Shown here piece by piece: positions 42,051 to 51,841 of a stretch of 64,000 nucleotides of DNA. The DNA is from Chitinophagales bacterium. Its GTDB lineage: Bacteria; Bacteroidota; Bacteroidia; Chitinophagales; BACL12. The notes under the pieces were generated by a model that did no database searches, was not told the origin of the DNA, and was given only the letters and a program-made list of their open reading frames with translations. The translations under genes and the position numbers were made by a program. Where the stretch lies: contig JACJXO010000007.1 in assembly GCA_020636645.1 (NCBI GenBank), forward strand, positions 1-64,000, given 5' to 3'. Every line of letters starts with the position of its first letter. Within the stretch, counting starts at the first letter, position 1.

Positions 42051-43397
42051 ATGTCTGTCCTGCGCAGGAAACCTCTGAGAAGGCTCAAAGAACAAGTACT
42101 AAAAAATACTATAGGTACACTGGGGGTATTGATCTGTACCATGCTGCTGGTGCATGATCTAACAGCCTGCAGCATGTACAAGATCACAACCGATGGCAAG
42201 ACCATGGTCGGCTGCAACTACGATGCCTGGTTCACGACACCTAAGATCTGGTTTGAAAATGCCCGTACACCAGATGAATATGGTGCCGGATTCACCGGAG
42301 CCAGAGAGGTCTCCAATAACAGAACTGCTCCTCAATCAGGAATGAACGAAGCCGGTCTGGCCTTTTCCCGATTGGTTGCCTACTACCCTGCTCAGGAAAA
42401 CCCATTCAGAGACAGGCTTGTTATTGCCGATGAAGCCGCCTATCTGAGTGACATCCTGCATACCTGTGCAAATGTGGAGGAAGCCCGTGAATATATTGAA
42501 CGGTTTGATCACAGTATTTTCCTTGAGGATGTCTTCATCTATGTGGATGGGAGTGGAAAGTATCTGATCGTTGAACCCTATCAGATCATATCCGGTGATG
42601 ATGCAAGCTACCTGCTTTCTAATTTTTGCCCATCCATAACCGATAATGAACAAGCCAGGAAACTGGAGAGATTCAGAAACGGGGAAGATTTCCTGTCAGA
42701 ACATACCCTGAGTTCATCGCTGTCATTCTGCAGGTCTCTGTCAGATACCATGCATGTTTGCAGGAACAAAAAAGGCGATGGCACGTTGCTGACATCCATA
42801 TGGGACACGAAGGAGCGCCTGCTGGTACTCTATTTCTATCATTCCTATGATCAGGAGGTCCGGTTTGACCTGACCACAGAACTGTCAAAAGGTGATCATG
42901 TAATGGCCATTCCGGAGTTATTCCCCGAGAATGCCGAATTTGAAGAACTGAAGAGCTACAAGACGCCATTCAATACTCCAGAACTCAGAATAACACTTGC
43001 ACTGCTGGGAGCTTTTTTAAGCATTACCACACTTTACTTTGTGCGACAGATATGGAGAAACAGGCATTCCAGGTCTGCCGGCAATTCGCTGAACCTTGTT
43101 GCCGGTCTGAATATTCTGCTTACCGGCTATCTGTTCATACTGGCAACCAATGTATCCGTTTTTTACTTTGATGCTCCGTACAAGCATTATTCTTCAGGTT
43201 TGATCAGTGCTTCATCCTACATACCATTCCTTGTACTGCTTGCTATTGTACCTGTTACCCGGTTCACGATCCGGAACCTGAGAGCTGAAAAAAGATACCT
43301 GTGGTTCAAAATGCTGTTAGTCACAAATAACCTGATCTATTTCATACTCTTGGTTGGCTTTGGCTACTGGGGACTTTTTACCTTCTGGAAACAATAG
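42051..43397 (+). CDS. Choloylglycine/penicillin-V-acylase-like Ntn hydrolase with C-terminal membrane helices
   Basis: A 448-residue protein. After a hydrophobic N-terminal segment (LGVLICTMLLVHDLTA) comes Cys40 in ACSMYKITTDGKTMVGCNYD, the position of the catalytic N-terminal cysteine in linear-amide C-N hydrolases. The hydrolase-like region continues through SGMNEAGLAFSRL to about residue 300 (VRFDLTTELSKGDH). Four hydrophobic segments follow (about 312-330, 350-370, 383-400 and 425-445). The added membrane domain is unusual for this family. If Cys40 is the nucleophile, the enzyme should be outside the cytoplasm and membrane-anchored. Substrate unknown. Confidence 0.7.
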   Translation: MSVLRRKPLRRLKEQVLKNTIGTLGVLICTMLLVHDLTACSMYKITTDGKTMVGCNYDAWFTTPKIWFENARTPDEYGAGFTGAREVSNNRTAPQSGMNEAGLAFSRLVAYYPAQENPFRDRLVIADEAAYLSDILHTCANVEEAREYIERFDHSIFLEDVFIYVDGSGKYLIVEPYQIISGDDASYLLSNFCPSITDNEQARKLERFRNGEDFLSEHTLSSSLSFCRSLSDTMHVCRNKKGDGTLLTSIWDTKERLLVLYFYHSYDQEVRFDLTTELSKGDHVMAIPELFPENAEFEELKSYKTPFNTPELRITLALLGAFLSITTLYFVRQIWRNRHSRSAGNSLNLVAGLNILLTGYLFILATNVSVFYFDAPYKHYSSGLISASSYIPFLVLLAIVPVTRFTIRNLRAEKRYLWFKMLLVTNNLIYFILLVGFGYWGLFTFWKQ

Positions 43398-43546
43398 AGC
43401 CTTTCCCTCTTCAACGGGGTATCAGCCAACTTTTTTTAAGACTTTAAACAGATAAGTGCCGGGCATTTCCTGATAAGTGCAGCGTCTTCTTCAGAATGTG
43501 TTAAACACAAGTGTGTACCAGACATAATACATACTAAAATCGCCCC

Positions 43547-43554
43547 TAATTCTG
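43547..43554 (+). promoter_or_regulatory. Possible -7 box TAATTCTG of the kinase-LytTR operon
   Basis: One mismatch to TAnnTTTG, 16 bases before GTG 43571; TATTTTG at 43557-43563 is a shorter alternative. Confidence 0.35.
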
Positions 43555-43570
43555 CTTATTTTGCACTTCT

Positions 43571-46432
43571 GTGCGGATTTTTATTTGCATGATATTAACA
43601 GCTTGTTCGCTCTCTGTGCGTGCACAGGACCCCATTGCTATTCCATTCACTAGTACCGAGATCTATCTGCCGGTTACTACCTACTTTGTGAAACAGGCCA
43701 GCGACGGACTCATCTGGTTCAGCACCGATGCAGGTGTATTCAGTTACAATGGTTATAATATCACCAATTACTCCAGTGCCAACGGGCTTTCTGATAACGA
43801 GATCTTTCGCATTTACGAAGACAACAAACACCGGCTCTGGTTTCTGGGACTGAACGGAAAATGTTCTTACTACTATAATGGAGAGATCTTCAATGAAGAA
43901 AATGACCCTATGCTGCAAAAGCTTAGGTTCAACACGATGATATCTGCTGAGACCGAAGACCGTGACGGCAACCTGTACATAGCTTCACGAGAAGGACAGA
44001 TATATAGGATCACACCTGACAATCAGGTGACCATGACAGAGAACGAAAACGGTGTATTCTTTTTGTATGCGTTCAGAGATACCGTGCTGAATATACCGCA
44101 ATACTTCAACAAGAAGATCGGCCGTCTGCCCAGAGGTGGCCAAATGGGTGATTTGGTCATAGCATCCATTGAACGAGAAATATATGTATTGAACCGTGAT
44201 AACTCCTTCACATTGATCACAACCTTACCGGAAGAAAGTCAGGAGATCATTTTTCTGGGAGTGAAGGCTGATAGTACTATTTATGCAGGTACCCGCAACG
44301 GTTTATATCAGGTGTCAGTACCAGACGGAAAGATCCTGTCTGTAAATTTTCGCGGACTGAGTATCACATCTGTTACGACCGATGATGACGGGCAGCTCTG
44401 GCTTTCTACCCTGGATAAAGGACTCTTTCTTGTACCCTCACTGTATAATGATGTATATAATTTAAGCAGTGGCTGGCCCGGCAACAGAATATTCAGCATT
44501 TATAAAGACAAACAAGACTCACTGTTCATTTCCATGCCAGGAAACTGGTACTCTGTCATTGCTCCTGATAGTAGTTTTCAGCACTTTCAGATCCCCGGCA
44601 AACGAAGCCTGAAGCTGGAGATCTCGCAGATCAGAAAATTTGGAGACGACACCTGGATCGTTGCCAAATCAGGTATCTATCGGCTTACCCCTACCGGCAA
44701 TAAATTGTACCGCCAGTATGCAAATGATCTGTACGTTTATGACGATACGATACTGATCGCCCAGCAGAATATTTTGAAATTCAGCCTGCCTGAATACGAG
44801 GCATTTGACAGAGAAGTTGCACCGCAGCCATCCAGGACAGATCCGTATTTGTTGATCCCCTCCCGTTGTGGACAGATACAACCGGGCCGTACTGGTGAAT
44901 TCTGGTTCGCAACCGTGCATGGCTTGTACTGTTACCGCAATGGCCAGGTCATAGACTTTGGCGATCATGATATCAGGTTAAGCAATTACGTAAGAGGTCT
45001 GGAATATGACAGCCTCCGGAACATCTTATATGTAGCTACCAATACTACCGGTATCCTGATGCTTGAGAACGACCAGATCGTTGCAGAGATCGATACCCGT
45101 TGCGGGCTTCCATTCAATGAAAGCTACGCAGTTAAACTTGATGACAAAGGAGTTCTCTGGGCTTCCAGCAGCAATGAACTGATCAGGGTTCTCTGGCAGG
45201 ATGGAAAACCTTTGGTTGACATGGTGGGCAGAAAACTGGGGCTCTACTCATCCAGGATTCTGAACATGGAATTCAGAGGAAATGAACTCTATCTCGGAAC
45301 TGAAACCGGGTTGATCCGCATAGACACCTCACGGGTAGTTCCAACCACTGCTCCCAGATTATACCTGCGGCAGATCCGTGCAGGGCAGACCGTGATCGCT
45401 GATATTGATCATATCCAACTTCCGTATAGACAAAACGGTATCACCATAGAATACACCGGCATTTATTTCAGACGGAATGCTCCCCTTCAATATCAATACC
45501 TGTTGGAAGGATACGACAAAGAATGGCAGACCACAACCGACCGATCATTGAATTTCAGATCTCTTCCACCCGGAGATTATATATTCCATGTCAAAGCCGT
45601 CAATACCAACGGAGATACCAGTGAGACCTTATCCATCCCGTTTTCCATAGCAACCCCATTCTGGCAGACCACCTGGTTCATTGCCCTGACAGGTCTGGCT
45701 TTTCTGGGTCTGATCACCCTGTTGTGGCGCTGGCGGCTGCAACATGTACACCGCAGGTATGAAAAGGAAAAATCCATCATAGAAACCGGAAAGAAGCTGG
45801 CAGAACTGGAGCACAAGACCTTCAAGTTGCAGATGAACCCTCACTTCATCTTCAATACGCTGAACAGCATCAAAGGCTATTATGCAGAACAAAATACAGT
45901 TCAGGCCAACGAATACATCACAAAGTTCTCCCGTCTGCTCCGCAATATCCTGGAAAGTGACGCACAGTATATCTCTCTGGAACAGGAGATACAGGCTCTG
46001 AGCCTGTACATGGACCTGATGCAGCTGCGCTACGATAATTCCTTCTCCTATCACATTGATACCACAAATGTAGAGACAGCTTCCACCGCGATCCCGCCAA
46101 TGTTGCTGCAACCCTTTGTGGAAAACAGCATCATACATGGCATTCATCCGCTGACCATTCCGGGTGAACTGAATATTTCTTTCAGAAAATCAGGCAAACG
46201 ACTGCTGTGCACCATCACTGATAATGGTGTTGGCAGAACAGCATCACACCTGCAAAACAGAAACAAAGAGCACCAGTCGAAAGGAATGCAGATCATCCGC
46301 GATTTCTTCGCCGCCATGAACAGCCAGCTGGAAGAAGATGCTTTTACAATGCAGATCCGCGATCTGGAGAAGGACGGAAAGCCCGGCGGAACTGTGGTAG
46401 AGATCACTATGCTCCTGATTACCTTATTGTAA
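43571..46432 (+). CDS. Propeller-type sensor histidine kinase (Y_Y_Y / LytS-like)
   Basis: A 953-residue membrane sensor. A signal peptide (MRIFICMILTACSLSVRAQ) supports the GTG start at 43571, since the ATG at 43589 would truncate it. The periplasmic part is a two-component-regulator beta-propeller (about 25-600, blades such as GLIWFSTDAGVFSYNG and GQLWLSTLDKGLF) followed by a Y_Y_Y domain (YQYLLEGYDKEWQTT...SLPPGDYIFHVKAVN). One transmembrane helix (about 698-718) leads to a LytS-type kinase with His758 (QMNPHFIFNTLNSIK) and an ATPase domain (LLQPFVENSIIHGI, DNGVGR). The LytTR regulator follows 4 bases later. Signal unknown. Confidence 0.92.
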   Translation: MRIFICMILTACSLSVRAQDPIAIPFTSTEIYLPVTTYFVKQASDGLIWFSTDAGVFSYNGYNITNYSSANGLSDNEIFRIYEDNKHRLWFLGLNGKCSYYYNGEIFNEENDPMLQKLRFNTMISAETEDRDGNLYIASREGQIYRITPDNQVTMTENENGVFFLYAFRDTVLNIPQYFNKKIGRLPRGGQMGDLVIASIEREIYVLNRDNSFTLITTLPEESQEIIFLGVKADSTIYAGTRNGLYQVSVPDGKILSVNFRGLSITSVTTDDDGQLWLSTLDKGLFLVPSLYNDVYNLSSGWPGNRIFSIYKDKQDSLFISMPGNWYSVIAPDSSFQHFQIPGKRSLKLEISQIRKFGDDTWIVAKSGIYRLTPTGNKLYRQYANDLYVYDDTILIAQQNILKFSLPEYEAFDREVAPQPSRTDPYLLIPSRCGQIQPGRTGEFWFATVHGLYCYRNGQVIDFGDHDIRLSNYVRGLEYDSLRNILYVATNTTGILMLENDQIVAEIDTRCGLPFNESYAVKLDDKGVLWASSSNELIRVLWQDGKPLVDMVGRKLGLYSSRILNMEFRGNELYLGTETGLIRIDTSRVVPTTAPRLYLRQIRAGQTVIADIDHIQLPYRQNGITIEYTGIYFRRNAPLQYQYLLEGYDKEWQTTTDRSLNFRSLPPGDYIFHVKAVNTNGDTSETLSIPFSIATPFWQTTWFIALTGLAFLGLITLLWRWRLQHVHRRYEKEKSIIETGKKLAELEHKTFKLQMNPHFIFNTLNSIKGYYAEQNTVQANEYITKFSRLLRNILESDAQYISLEQEIQALSLYMDLMQLRYDNSFSYHIDTTNVETASTAIPPMLLQPFVENSIIHGIHPLTIPGELNISFRKSGKRLLCTITDNGVGRTASHLQNRNKEHQSKGMQIIRDFFAAMNSQLEEDAFTMQIRDLEKDGKPGGTVVEITMLLITLL

Positions 46433-46436
46433 AAAT

Positions 46437-47183
46437 ATGAACACAAATAGTATAAGAAGCTTCATTGTAGATGATGAAACCCAGTCAAGGTCAGCACTGC
46501 GTCAGGAACTGCAACTCCACTGTACAGAAGTAGAGAACGTTGGCGAAGCCGGGAACATCCCCGATGCCGTGGAGGCCATCAATAAGCTGCAACCCGATCT
46601 GTTGTTCCTGGATATCAAACTACGAGACGGCCTGGGATTTGAGATCCTGGATAAACTGGAACACCGCAACTTCCATATCATCTTTACAACTGCCTATTCA
46701 GAATATGCACTGAAAGCACTCAAACTGAATGCTCTGGATTATCTGCTCAAACCTATAGACAGCCAGGAACTTATTCAGGCAATAGCCAAGGTCATGGAGA
46801 TGCCTGTCCGCAACAAGCCAATGTTGAAACAACCGCTGCCTGACCAGTCGGGTCGAATCAGTCTGAATACCTCCGAAGGCACTTTTGTAGTTGCTCTGTC
46901 TGACATCACACACTGCACGGCATATGGCAATTACTGTTTCATACACCTGATCGGTAATCGTCGCATCATGATCACCCGCACCATGAAAGACCTGGAAAAA
47001 CAACTGGGCGAATTCGGATTTGAGCGCATCCACCATTCTCATATTGTCAACCTCAGTCATGTGGTCAGCTATAAGAATAAGGATGGTGGTACAGTGGTGC
47101 TCACTGATGATACCCAGTTGCCCATCTCCACCCGTAAACGCCAGAACCTGCTCACCTATTTCGACACCATCAGCCTTAAATAA
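46437..47183 (+). CDS. LytTR-family response regulator
   Basis: 248 residues: receiver domain with acidic pocket (FIVDDETQSR) and phospho-acceptor Asp59 (LLFLDIKLRDG), Lys in LLKPID, then a LytTR DNA-binding domain (about 140-248, with HCTAYGNYCFIHL, RTMKDLEKQL, IHHSHIVNL and LPISTRKRQNLL). Starts 4 bases after the kinase stop, so it is its cognate partner. Target promoters are not visible here; no LytTR-type paired direct repeats were identified in the window. Confidence 0.93.
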   Translation: MNTNSIRSFIVDDETQSRSALRQELQLHCTEVENVGEAGNIPDAVEAINKLQPDLLFLDIKLRDGLGFEILDKLEHRNFHIIFTTAYSEYALKALKLNALDYLLKPIDSQELIQAIAKVMEMPVRNKPMLKQPLPDQSGRISLNTSEGTFVVALSDITHCTAYGNYCFIHLIGNRRIMITRTMKDLEKQLGEFGFERIHHSHIVNLSHVVSYKNKDGGTVVLTDDTQLPISTRKRQNLLTYFDTISLK

Positions 47184-47213
47184 AAAATGCCCCCGGCTAT
47201 GGCTCCGGGGGCA
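47181..47213 (-). terminator. Rho-independent terminator between convergent genes
   Basis: Stem TGCCCCCGG (47188-47196) and CCGGGGGCA (47205-47213). Read on the minus strand it is followed by TTTTTT, so it terminates the minus-strand T9SS gene. It also immediately follows the LytTR stop on the plus strand, where it lacks a T-run. Confidence 0.8.
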
Positions 47214-47241
47214 TCAGGGTAAAGGGGGATCTGATTATCTT

Positions 47242-48636
47242 TTATCTGCTGATCATCAGCGAGGTCATATACTGATCTCCCGCATCACTGACCAGTCTGA
47301 CCATATACATTCCGGGTTCCATGTCATGCAGTGCAATGACCTCGAGCCAGTCGCCCGACTCACGCAAATTGTTCATTAACGGACGGGCTACCAACTGACC
47401 TGACATGCTGTAAAATTCAATAGTGACAGCTGTTTCTTCTTCGAGATGAAAGAGCAGACTTACTTCGTTGCAGGCAGGGTTCGGGTAGGCAGACAACATG
47501 GGTTGCTCGTCCACGTCTGCAAGTCGCATACCATCACAGGTACCGAGGTAATCGCCGTGATTAAGATGGCTGTTCACCTGATTGGTCTTATAGCATTTTG
47601 TAGTACCATAGTGGCACACATACACCTTACCGGGGCCACATACTATGTTTTCAACTGCCACCTCAACAGCATCTGTGGAAGCACAGCCATTGGCATCTGT
47701 TACGGTCAGGGTATAGGTAGTGGAGGTGGCAGGACATACGCTGGGGATAGCAGAGGTGGAGCCGTTACTCCAGGCATAGGTATAAGGAGATGTTCCTCCG
47801 GTTGCTGATCCGTTGAGCGAAACACAGGTAGCGCCATACCCGATATAGATCTGTTTATCAGCACCGGCATTAGCTGTCGGTGTGGAAGCAATAGATACAG
47901 TAACATCATCTGTTGCTGTATTTCCATTACCATCTGTAACCGTTACAGAATAGGTTGTGGATACAGCCGGAGCTACACTGATAGAAGAAGAGGTAGCACC
48001 CGTGCTCCAGAGATAGGTATAGGGAGGCGTGCCATCAGATGCACCCGCATCCAGAGTGACGGTACCACCCGGGCATACCTGGGTGTCATTTCCGGCATGA
48101 GCTTCCGGTACGAGCAGATGCTGGATCATGTCCGGCTCATCGTTGCATCCGTACCCAAGTCCGGCAATTACGATACCTGCTGATTCTGCACCGCCACCCA
48201 GAATGGTGTTGGGCATACCATAGGTAGTGAAGGTCACATCGATACAGGTTGACTGTACCGGACCGCAGCCACCGTCTATGCAAGTCCACCAGCCGTTGCC
48301 GCCACTGGAATAATCATATACGAGATAGTGGTATCCCATATAGGAAATGGTGTCGCTGAAATAGATGGATCCGGTGTTCGGACTGGTCAGGAATGCAGGG
48401 GCGCTTGTTACCACTGCACCATTGTCCACCCGGATAGCCCAGGTATAGGTGTTCTGGTCAGCACCATAACGATAAGCGTTCTGACCGGAACCTGCACAAA
48501 AGGTCACATTGAATTCGTAGTAGCCTCCACCCAGATCAGCTACTGAATTGACAGTAAAAGATGACAGGTCGCAAGCCAGCAATGTGGCAGGCAAAACCAG
48601 GAAGGCAAACAGGAGTGAAATACATTTGTTTTTCAT
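47242..48636 (-). CDS. T9SS-secreted protein with PKD/SprB-like repeats
   Basis: 464 residues: signal peptide (to LLACDLS), an N-terminal beta domain (about 22-175) rich in Gly, Tyr and Cys, two Ig-like SprB/PKD-type repeats (about 176-255 and 256-335: PPYTYLWSTGATSSSISV and SPYTYAWSNGSTSAIPSV), a short Cys/His module (KVYVCHYGTTKCYK...HLNHGDYLGTC) and a T9SS type A sorting domain (YPNPACNEVSLLF to end). Probably a surface or released adhesin-like protein. Its terminator lies at 47181-47213. Confidence 0.88.
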   Translation of the reverse strand: MKNKCISLLFAFLVLPATLLACDLSSFTVNSVADLGGGYYEFNVTFCAGSGQNAYRYGADQNTYTWAIRVDNGAVVTSAPAFLTSPNTGSIYFSDTISYMGYHYLVYDYSSGGNGWWTCIDGGCGPVQSTCIDVTFTTYGMPNTILGGGAESAGIVIAGLGYGCNDEPDMIQHLLVPEAHAGNDTQVCPGGTVTLDAGASDGTPPYTYLWSTGATSSSISVAPAVSTTYSVTVTDGNGNTATDDVTVSIASTPTANAGADKQIYIGYGATCVSLNGSATGGTSPYTYAWSNGSTSAIPSVCPATSTTYTLTVTDANGCASTDAVEVAVENIVCGPGKVYVCHYGTTKCYKTNQVNSHLNHGDYLGTCDGMRLADVDEQPMLSAYPNPACNEVSLLFHLEEETAVTIEFYSMSGQLVARPLMNNLRESGDWLEVIALHDMEPGMYMVRLVSDAGDQYMTSLMISR

Positions 48637-48759
48637 GGTTGTAGGTTTTATGAAAACAAATGTATCTGGCCTGCCAACTCAAACGGTAAGATTCAGACAA
48701 GTGGCCGGTAAGGATGTATGCAATTCATCTTTCTGAGGATAAGTGTTTTGGAGGGGAGG

Positions 48760-50640
48760 CTATCGACCGGCAGGAAAAGGACGAGCCTGTTTGATATACA
48801 GTCTCCTGATGCCATCCACCTCATCGATCTTGAATTCAATATCGACCGCGAATGCCGATGGATCGTCCGGCTGATACACTTCCACGAATCTTTCCTGAAT
48901 GTTCCGGGCCTGATCTGCAAGAGCGGCAAGCTCATTATCGGACATTACCGAAGATCTCATTCTTCCAAAATCTGATTTACTTCTGTATTCAATAGTGTAC
49001 CGGTTCCGGACCAGATCGATCGGATAGATGATGACCTCGTCCGGCCCGTCGTCAAATGATCTTACTACTCCTGTTCCACCAAAATGCACTTCCACCTGGT
49101 ATCCGGGATTTACATTATACGGATTCCGGGTAATCAGAACCCCGTTCGCTTCCTCACGCGGAAAGGAGCGGTGCACCAGAATGGCCATCTCCACCGTGTG
49201 CTGATCGATGCCAAAAAAATCACGTTCCACATAGGCACGGTCGCTCCACAGGCTTGCCCATACTGCAGTGATTGCATCAGCAATGCCGGCTTTTCCTTCC
49301 TCTGCATGTGCTGATCTGGACTTATACAATCCGGCTCCGCTGAAAAAATCCAGATCTTCTGCGTTAGTGGATGACCTGAACCGATACGACGGGTAGTCAG
49401 AAAAATGATGCAGGGCTGAATCGATCGCATGCAACAATTTCAGATCTACGGGAGCTTCCATGATGGCAGTCCGCAGATCTTTCAGCCGCCGTTTTCGGTA
49501 TGAAGGATCGGTCTTCAGGAGAGGATCATCCAAAATAGCTTTCAGTTCGGGCAGCAGACCATTCTTCTCCAGATGCTCATAATAATAGTAAACCGGAATG
49601 ATAATAGCCCCTTCGGGTAATGGCACCGTACCCATATCATGCAGGATGGAAAAATTGGCCGCCTTCCCTCCAACCGCTGACACAGAACACAGATCGGTCT
49701 CTGAAGGATTAAGCAATCGTTGAACAGAATGATCTGAAGATAGTTGCCATTGATCTTCTGGCTGCCATTTCTTCCAGAAGGCCCTTGCATCACTTTCACT
49801 GGCAGGTTCAAGGATATAGCTGTTGGCCCGAGCTACCAGGTGGACCAGCTTACCTTCCATTTGCTGCAGGTCACTGTTCTCAGATGCATAGCGGATATAC
49901 ACATTCGGGGTTCCCCTGTTCCGGCTCAGCACATTGATGTGACTTAAAGAATTCTGCGGTGCGCTGGAGATGATCCCGGCTACCAATGGGATATCAAAGG
50001 GCAATCTTGTGAGAACGATGATATCAGTTGGGTCTGCTTGCGGATCCTTCTCTCCATCATCGAAAATCCGGAGATACCCGTATGCTTCGCCTGTATTATA
50101 TGCCATATAGGGATACAGAAAACTGATGGTTTGAGGTGAGATCCAGGGTATCCGTTCGCAGTCCTCCCATTTGGACACGTTGGGATAGAACGCCAGTCTG
50201 TAGCCTATAAAAGTAGTCTCCATCAGCCGATCATACACCTTTGAAACCGCGGCACAATCGGCCAGATCATAAGGGCCGAATTCGAACAGAAAGAGATTCT
50301 TCTCCACAAACCAGCTCAGGTTGACCATGTGCAGATGCCGCACAGAGTCTTCACCGTATTGTCCTACAAAAAAATCATACTTGTTCTCCGTATGCTCCAG
50401 ATAGCGATTGGCAAATTCATAGTGACTGGGAAAAATGTCGGAATCAATGAAATACATACTGTCGGTATGCAGGTCCAGAAGCACTTTCACAGAGCGAATG
50501 CTGGCATTGGGTGCATCATTATCGGCCAGTTGCAAAAAATCCTCCAGGCTGTCCAGACTGGTCATGTAAGCCGGAACAGGCTGTCTGTTGCAGGCTAACA
50601 GAAAAGCCATGATCAGAACAACCATTATCCGGAGCAGCAT
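48760..50640 (-). CDS. Lipoprotein with PEP/pyruvate-binding (PPDK N-terminal-like) domain
   Basis: A 626-residue protein from ATG 50640. Lipobox FLLAC (Cys17) follows a hydrophobic signal. The middle region (about 20-320) is not recognised. The C-terminal half (about 325-626) matches the ATP-grasp PEP/pyruvate-binding domain of PEP synthase and PPDK: VGGKAANFSIL, RSSTNAEDLDFFSGAGLYKS, WASLWSDRAYVERDFFGID and a final IEFKIDEVDGIRRLYIKQARPF. No phosphohistidine or PEP-utilising TIM-barrel domain is present. A nucleotide-using fold on an exported lipoprotein is unexpected; an ATP-independent ligand-binding role is possible. Divergent from the Nif3-like gene by 92 bases. Confidence 0.8.
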   Translation of the reverse strand: MLLRIMVVLIMAFLLACNRQPVPAYMTSLDSLEDFLQLADNDAPNASIRSVKVLLDLHTDSMYFIDSDIFPSHYEFANRYLEHTENKYDFFVGQYGEDSVRHLHMVNLSWFVEKNLFLFEFGPYDLADCAAVSKVYDRLMETTFIGYRLAFYPNVSKWEDCERIPWISPQTISFLYPYMAYNTGEAYGYLRIFDDGEKDPQADPTDIIVLTRLPFDIPLVAGIISSAPQNSLSHINVLSRNRGTPNVYIRYASENSDLQQMEGKLVHLVARANSYILEPASESDARAFWKKWQPEDQWQLSSDHSVQRLLNPSETDLCSVSAVGGKAANFSILHDMGTVPLPEGAIIIPVYYYYEHLEKNGLLPELKAILDDPLLKTDPSYRKRRLKDLRTAIMEAPVDLKLLHAIDSALHHFSDYPSYRFRSSTNAEDLDFFSGAGLYKSRSAHAEEGKAGIADAITAVWASLWSDRAYVERDFFGIDQHTVEMAILVHRSFPREEANGVLITRNPYNVNPGYQVEVHFGGTGVVRSFDDGPDEVIIYPIDLVRNRYTIEYRSKSDFGRMRSSVMSDNELAALADQARNIQERFVEVYQPDDPSAFAVDIEFKIDEVDGIRRLYIKQARPFPAGR

Positions 50641-50732
50641 GATATAAATGTACCAATGCCAAAGAAGGAATTCAGCAAATTCCAATAATTTGAAATGAAA
50701 CTTACAAAAGGGTAATAGATTAATTTCGTAGC

Positions 50733-51839
50733 ATGATCACTGTTCAGGAAATCTGCAGGGTGCTGGAAGCATGGGCACCACCGGTGCTGCAGGAAGAATA
50801 TGACAACAGCAGGCTGCTGACAGGAAACCGGAAGCAGGAAGTGACCGGCATCCTGGTTACTTTGGATGTTACCGAAGCTGTCATTGAAGAGGCGATAGCC
50901 AGAAAGTGTAACCTGGTGATCAGCCATCACCCGGTCATATTCGGCGGTCTCAAAAAACTGACGGGCGATAATTATGTGGAGCGCACGGTGTTGCTGGCCA
51001 TCAAAAATGATATAGCCCTGTTTGCCATCCATACCAATCTGGACAATGTTAGAGGTGGGGTGAATCAAGCCATTGCCGCGAAACTGCAATTGCAGGAAAC
51101 GAGGGTGCTTCGTCCTATAAAAGGATTGCTCAAAAAACTCGTCACATTCGCACCCGAAGCGCATGCAGCAGAAGTCAGGTTTGCACTCTTTGCTGCAGGA
51201 GCCGGTGATATTGGAGCCTATGATCATTGCAGTTTTAATACCGCAGGAGAAGGAACTTTCCGTGCAGGAGAATCTGCCAGTCCTTTTGTAGGAATTAAAG
51301 GCGAAGACCACCTGGAAGCTGAGGTACGTATAGAGGTCATCTTTGAACAATGGAAAGAAGCAGCTATTCTTAATAGTATGCGGGAAGCTCATCCTTATGA
51401 GGAGGTGGCTTATGACATATATCCGCTTGACAATGCCCTGCAGGAAACAGGTGCCGGACTGGTGGGTGAACTGGCAGAGCCGATGGATGTGAATTCCTTC
51501 CTCCAATACCTGAAAGACCAGATGCAAACACCCGTGATCAGGTATGCAGGATCCACTCACCGCAGCATAAAGAAGGTGGCCGTTTGCGGCGGAGCCGGAG
51601 GCTTCCTCCTTTCAGATGCCATCAAAGCCGCGGCCGATTGTTTTGTAACCGCCGACCTGAAATATCACCAATTCTTTGATGCTGAGGATGTTATAATTCT
51701 GGCCGACATGGGCCATTTTGAGAGTGAACAGTTCACCAGCGACCTGATCATAGGCTTTCTCAATCAAAAATTTGCTAATTTTGCGCCTTCATTCCCGATC
51801 GTAAAGGGAATGGATACAAATCCGGTTAAATATTTCTGA
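50733..51839 (+). CDS. Nif3-like dinuclear metal center hexameric protein
   Basis: A 368-residue member of the Nif3/YbgI (GTP cyclohydrolase I type 2-like) family. The N- and C-terminal halves carry the metal ligands (VISHHPVIFGGL, AIHTNLDN, ADMGHFESEQF) and the middle (about 130-235) is the PII-like insertion seen in longer members (PYEEVAYDIYPL). Despite the family name its reaction is unsettled. TAATTTCG (50721-50728) is a -7-like box 4 bases upstream. The zinc-ribbon gene follows 2 bases after the stop, a common pairing in Bacteroidetes. Confidence 0.9.
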   Translation: MITVQEICRVLEAWAPPVLQEEYDNSRLLTGNRKQEVTGILVTLDVTEAVIEEAIARKCNLVISHHPVIFGGLKKLTGDNYVERTVLLAIKNDIALFAIHTNLDNVRGGVNQAIAAKLQLQETRVLRPIKGLLKKLVTFAPEAHAAEVRFALFAAGAGDIGAYDHCSFNTAGEGTFRAGESASPFVGIKGEDHLEAEVRIEVIFEQWKEAAILNSMREAHPYEEVAYDIYPLDNALQETGAGLVGELAEPMDVNSFLQYLKDQMQTPVIRYAGSTHRSIKKVAVCGGAGGFLLSDAIKAAADCFVTADLKYHQFFDAEDVIILADMGHFESEQFTSDLIIGFLNQKFANFAPSFPIVKGMDTNPVKYF

Positions 51840-51841
51840 AC

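Noticed and set aside
46437..47183. LytTR binding sites in the kinase-regulator promoter
   Set aside because: No convincing pair of direct repeats of the expected spacing was seen between 43398 and 43570.
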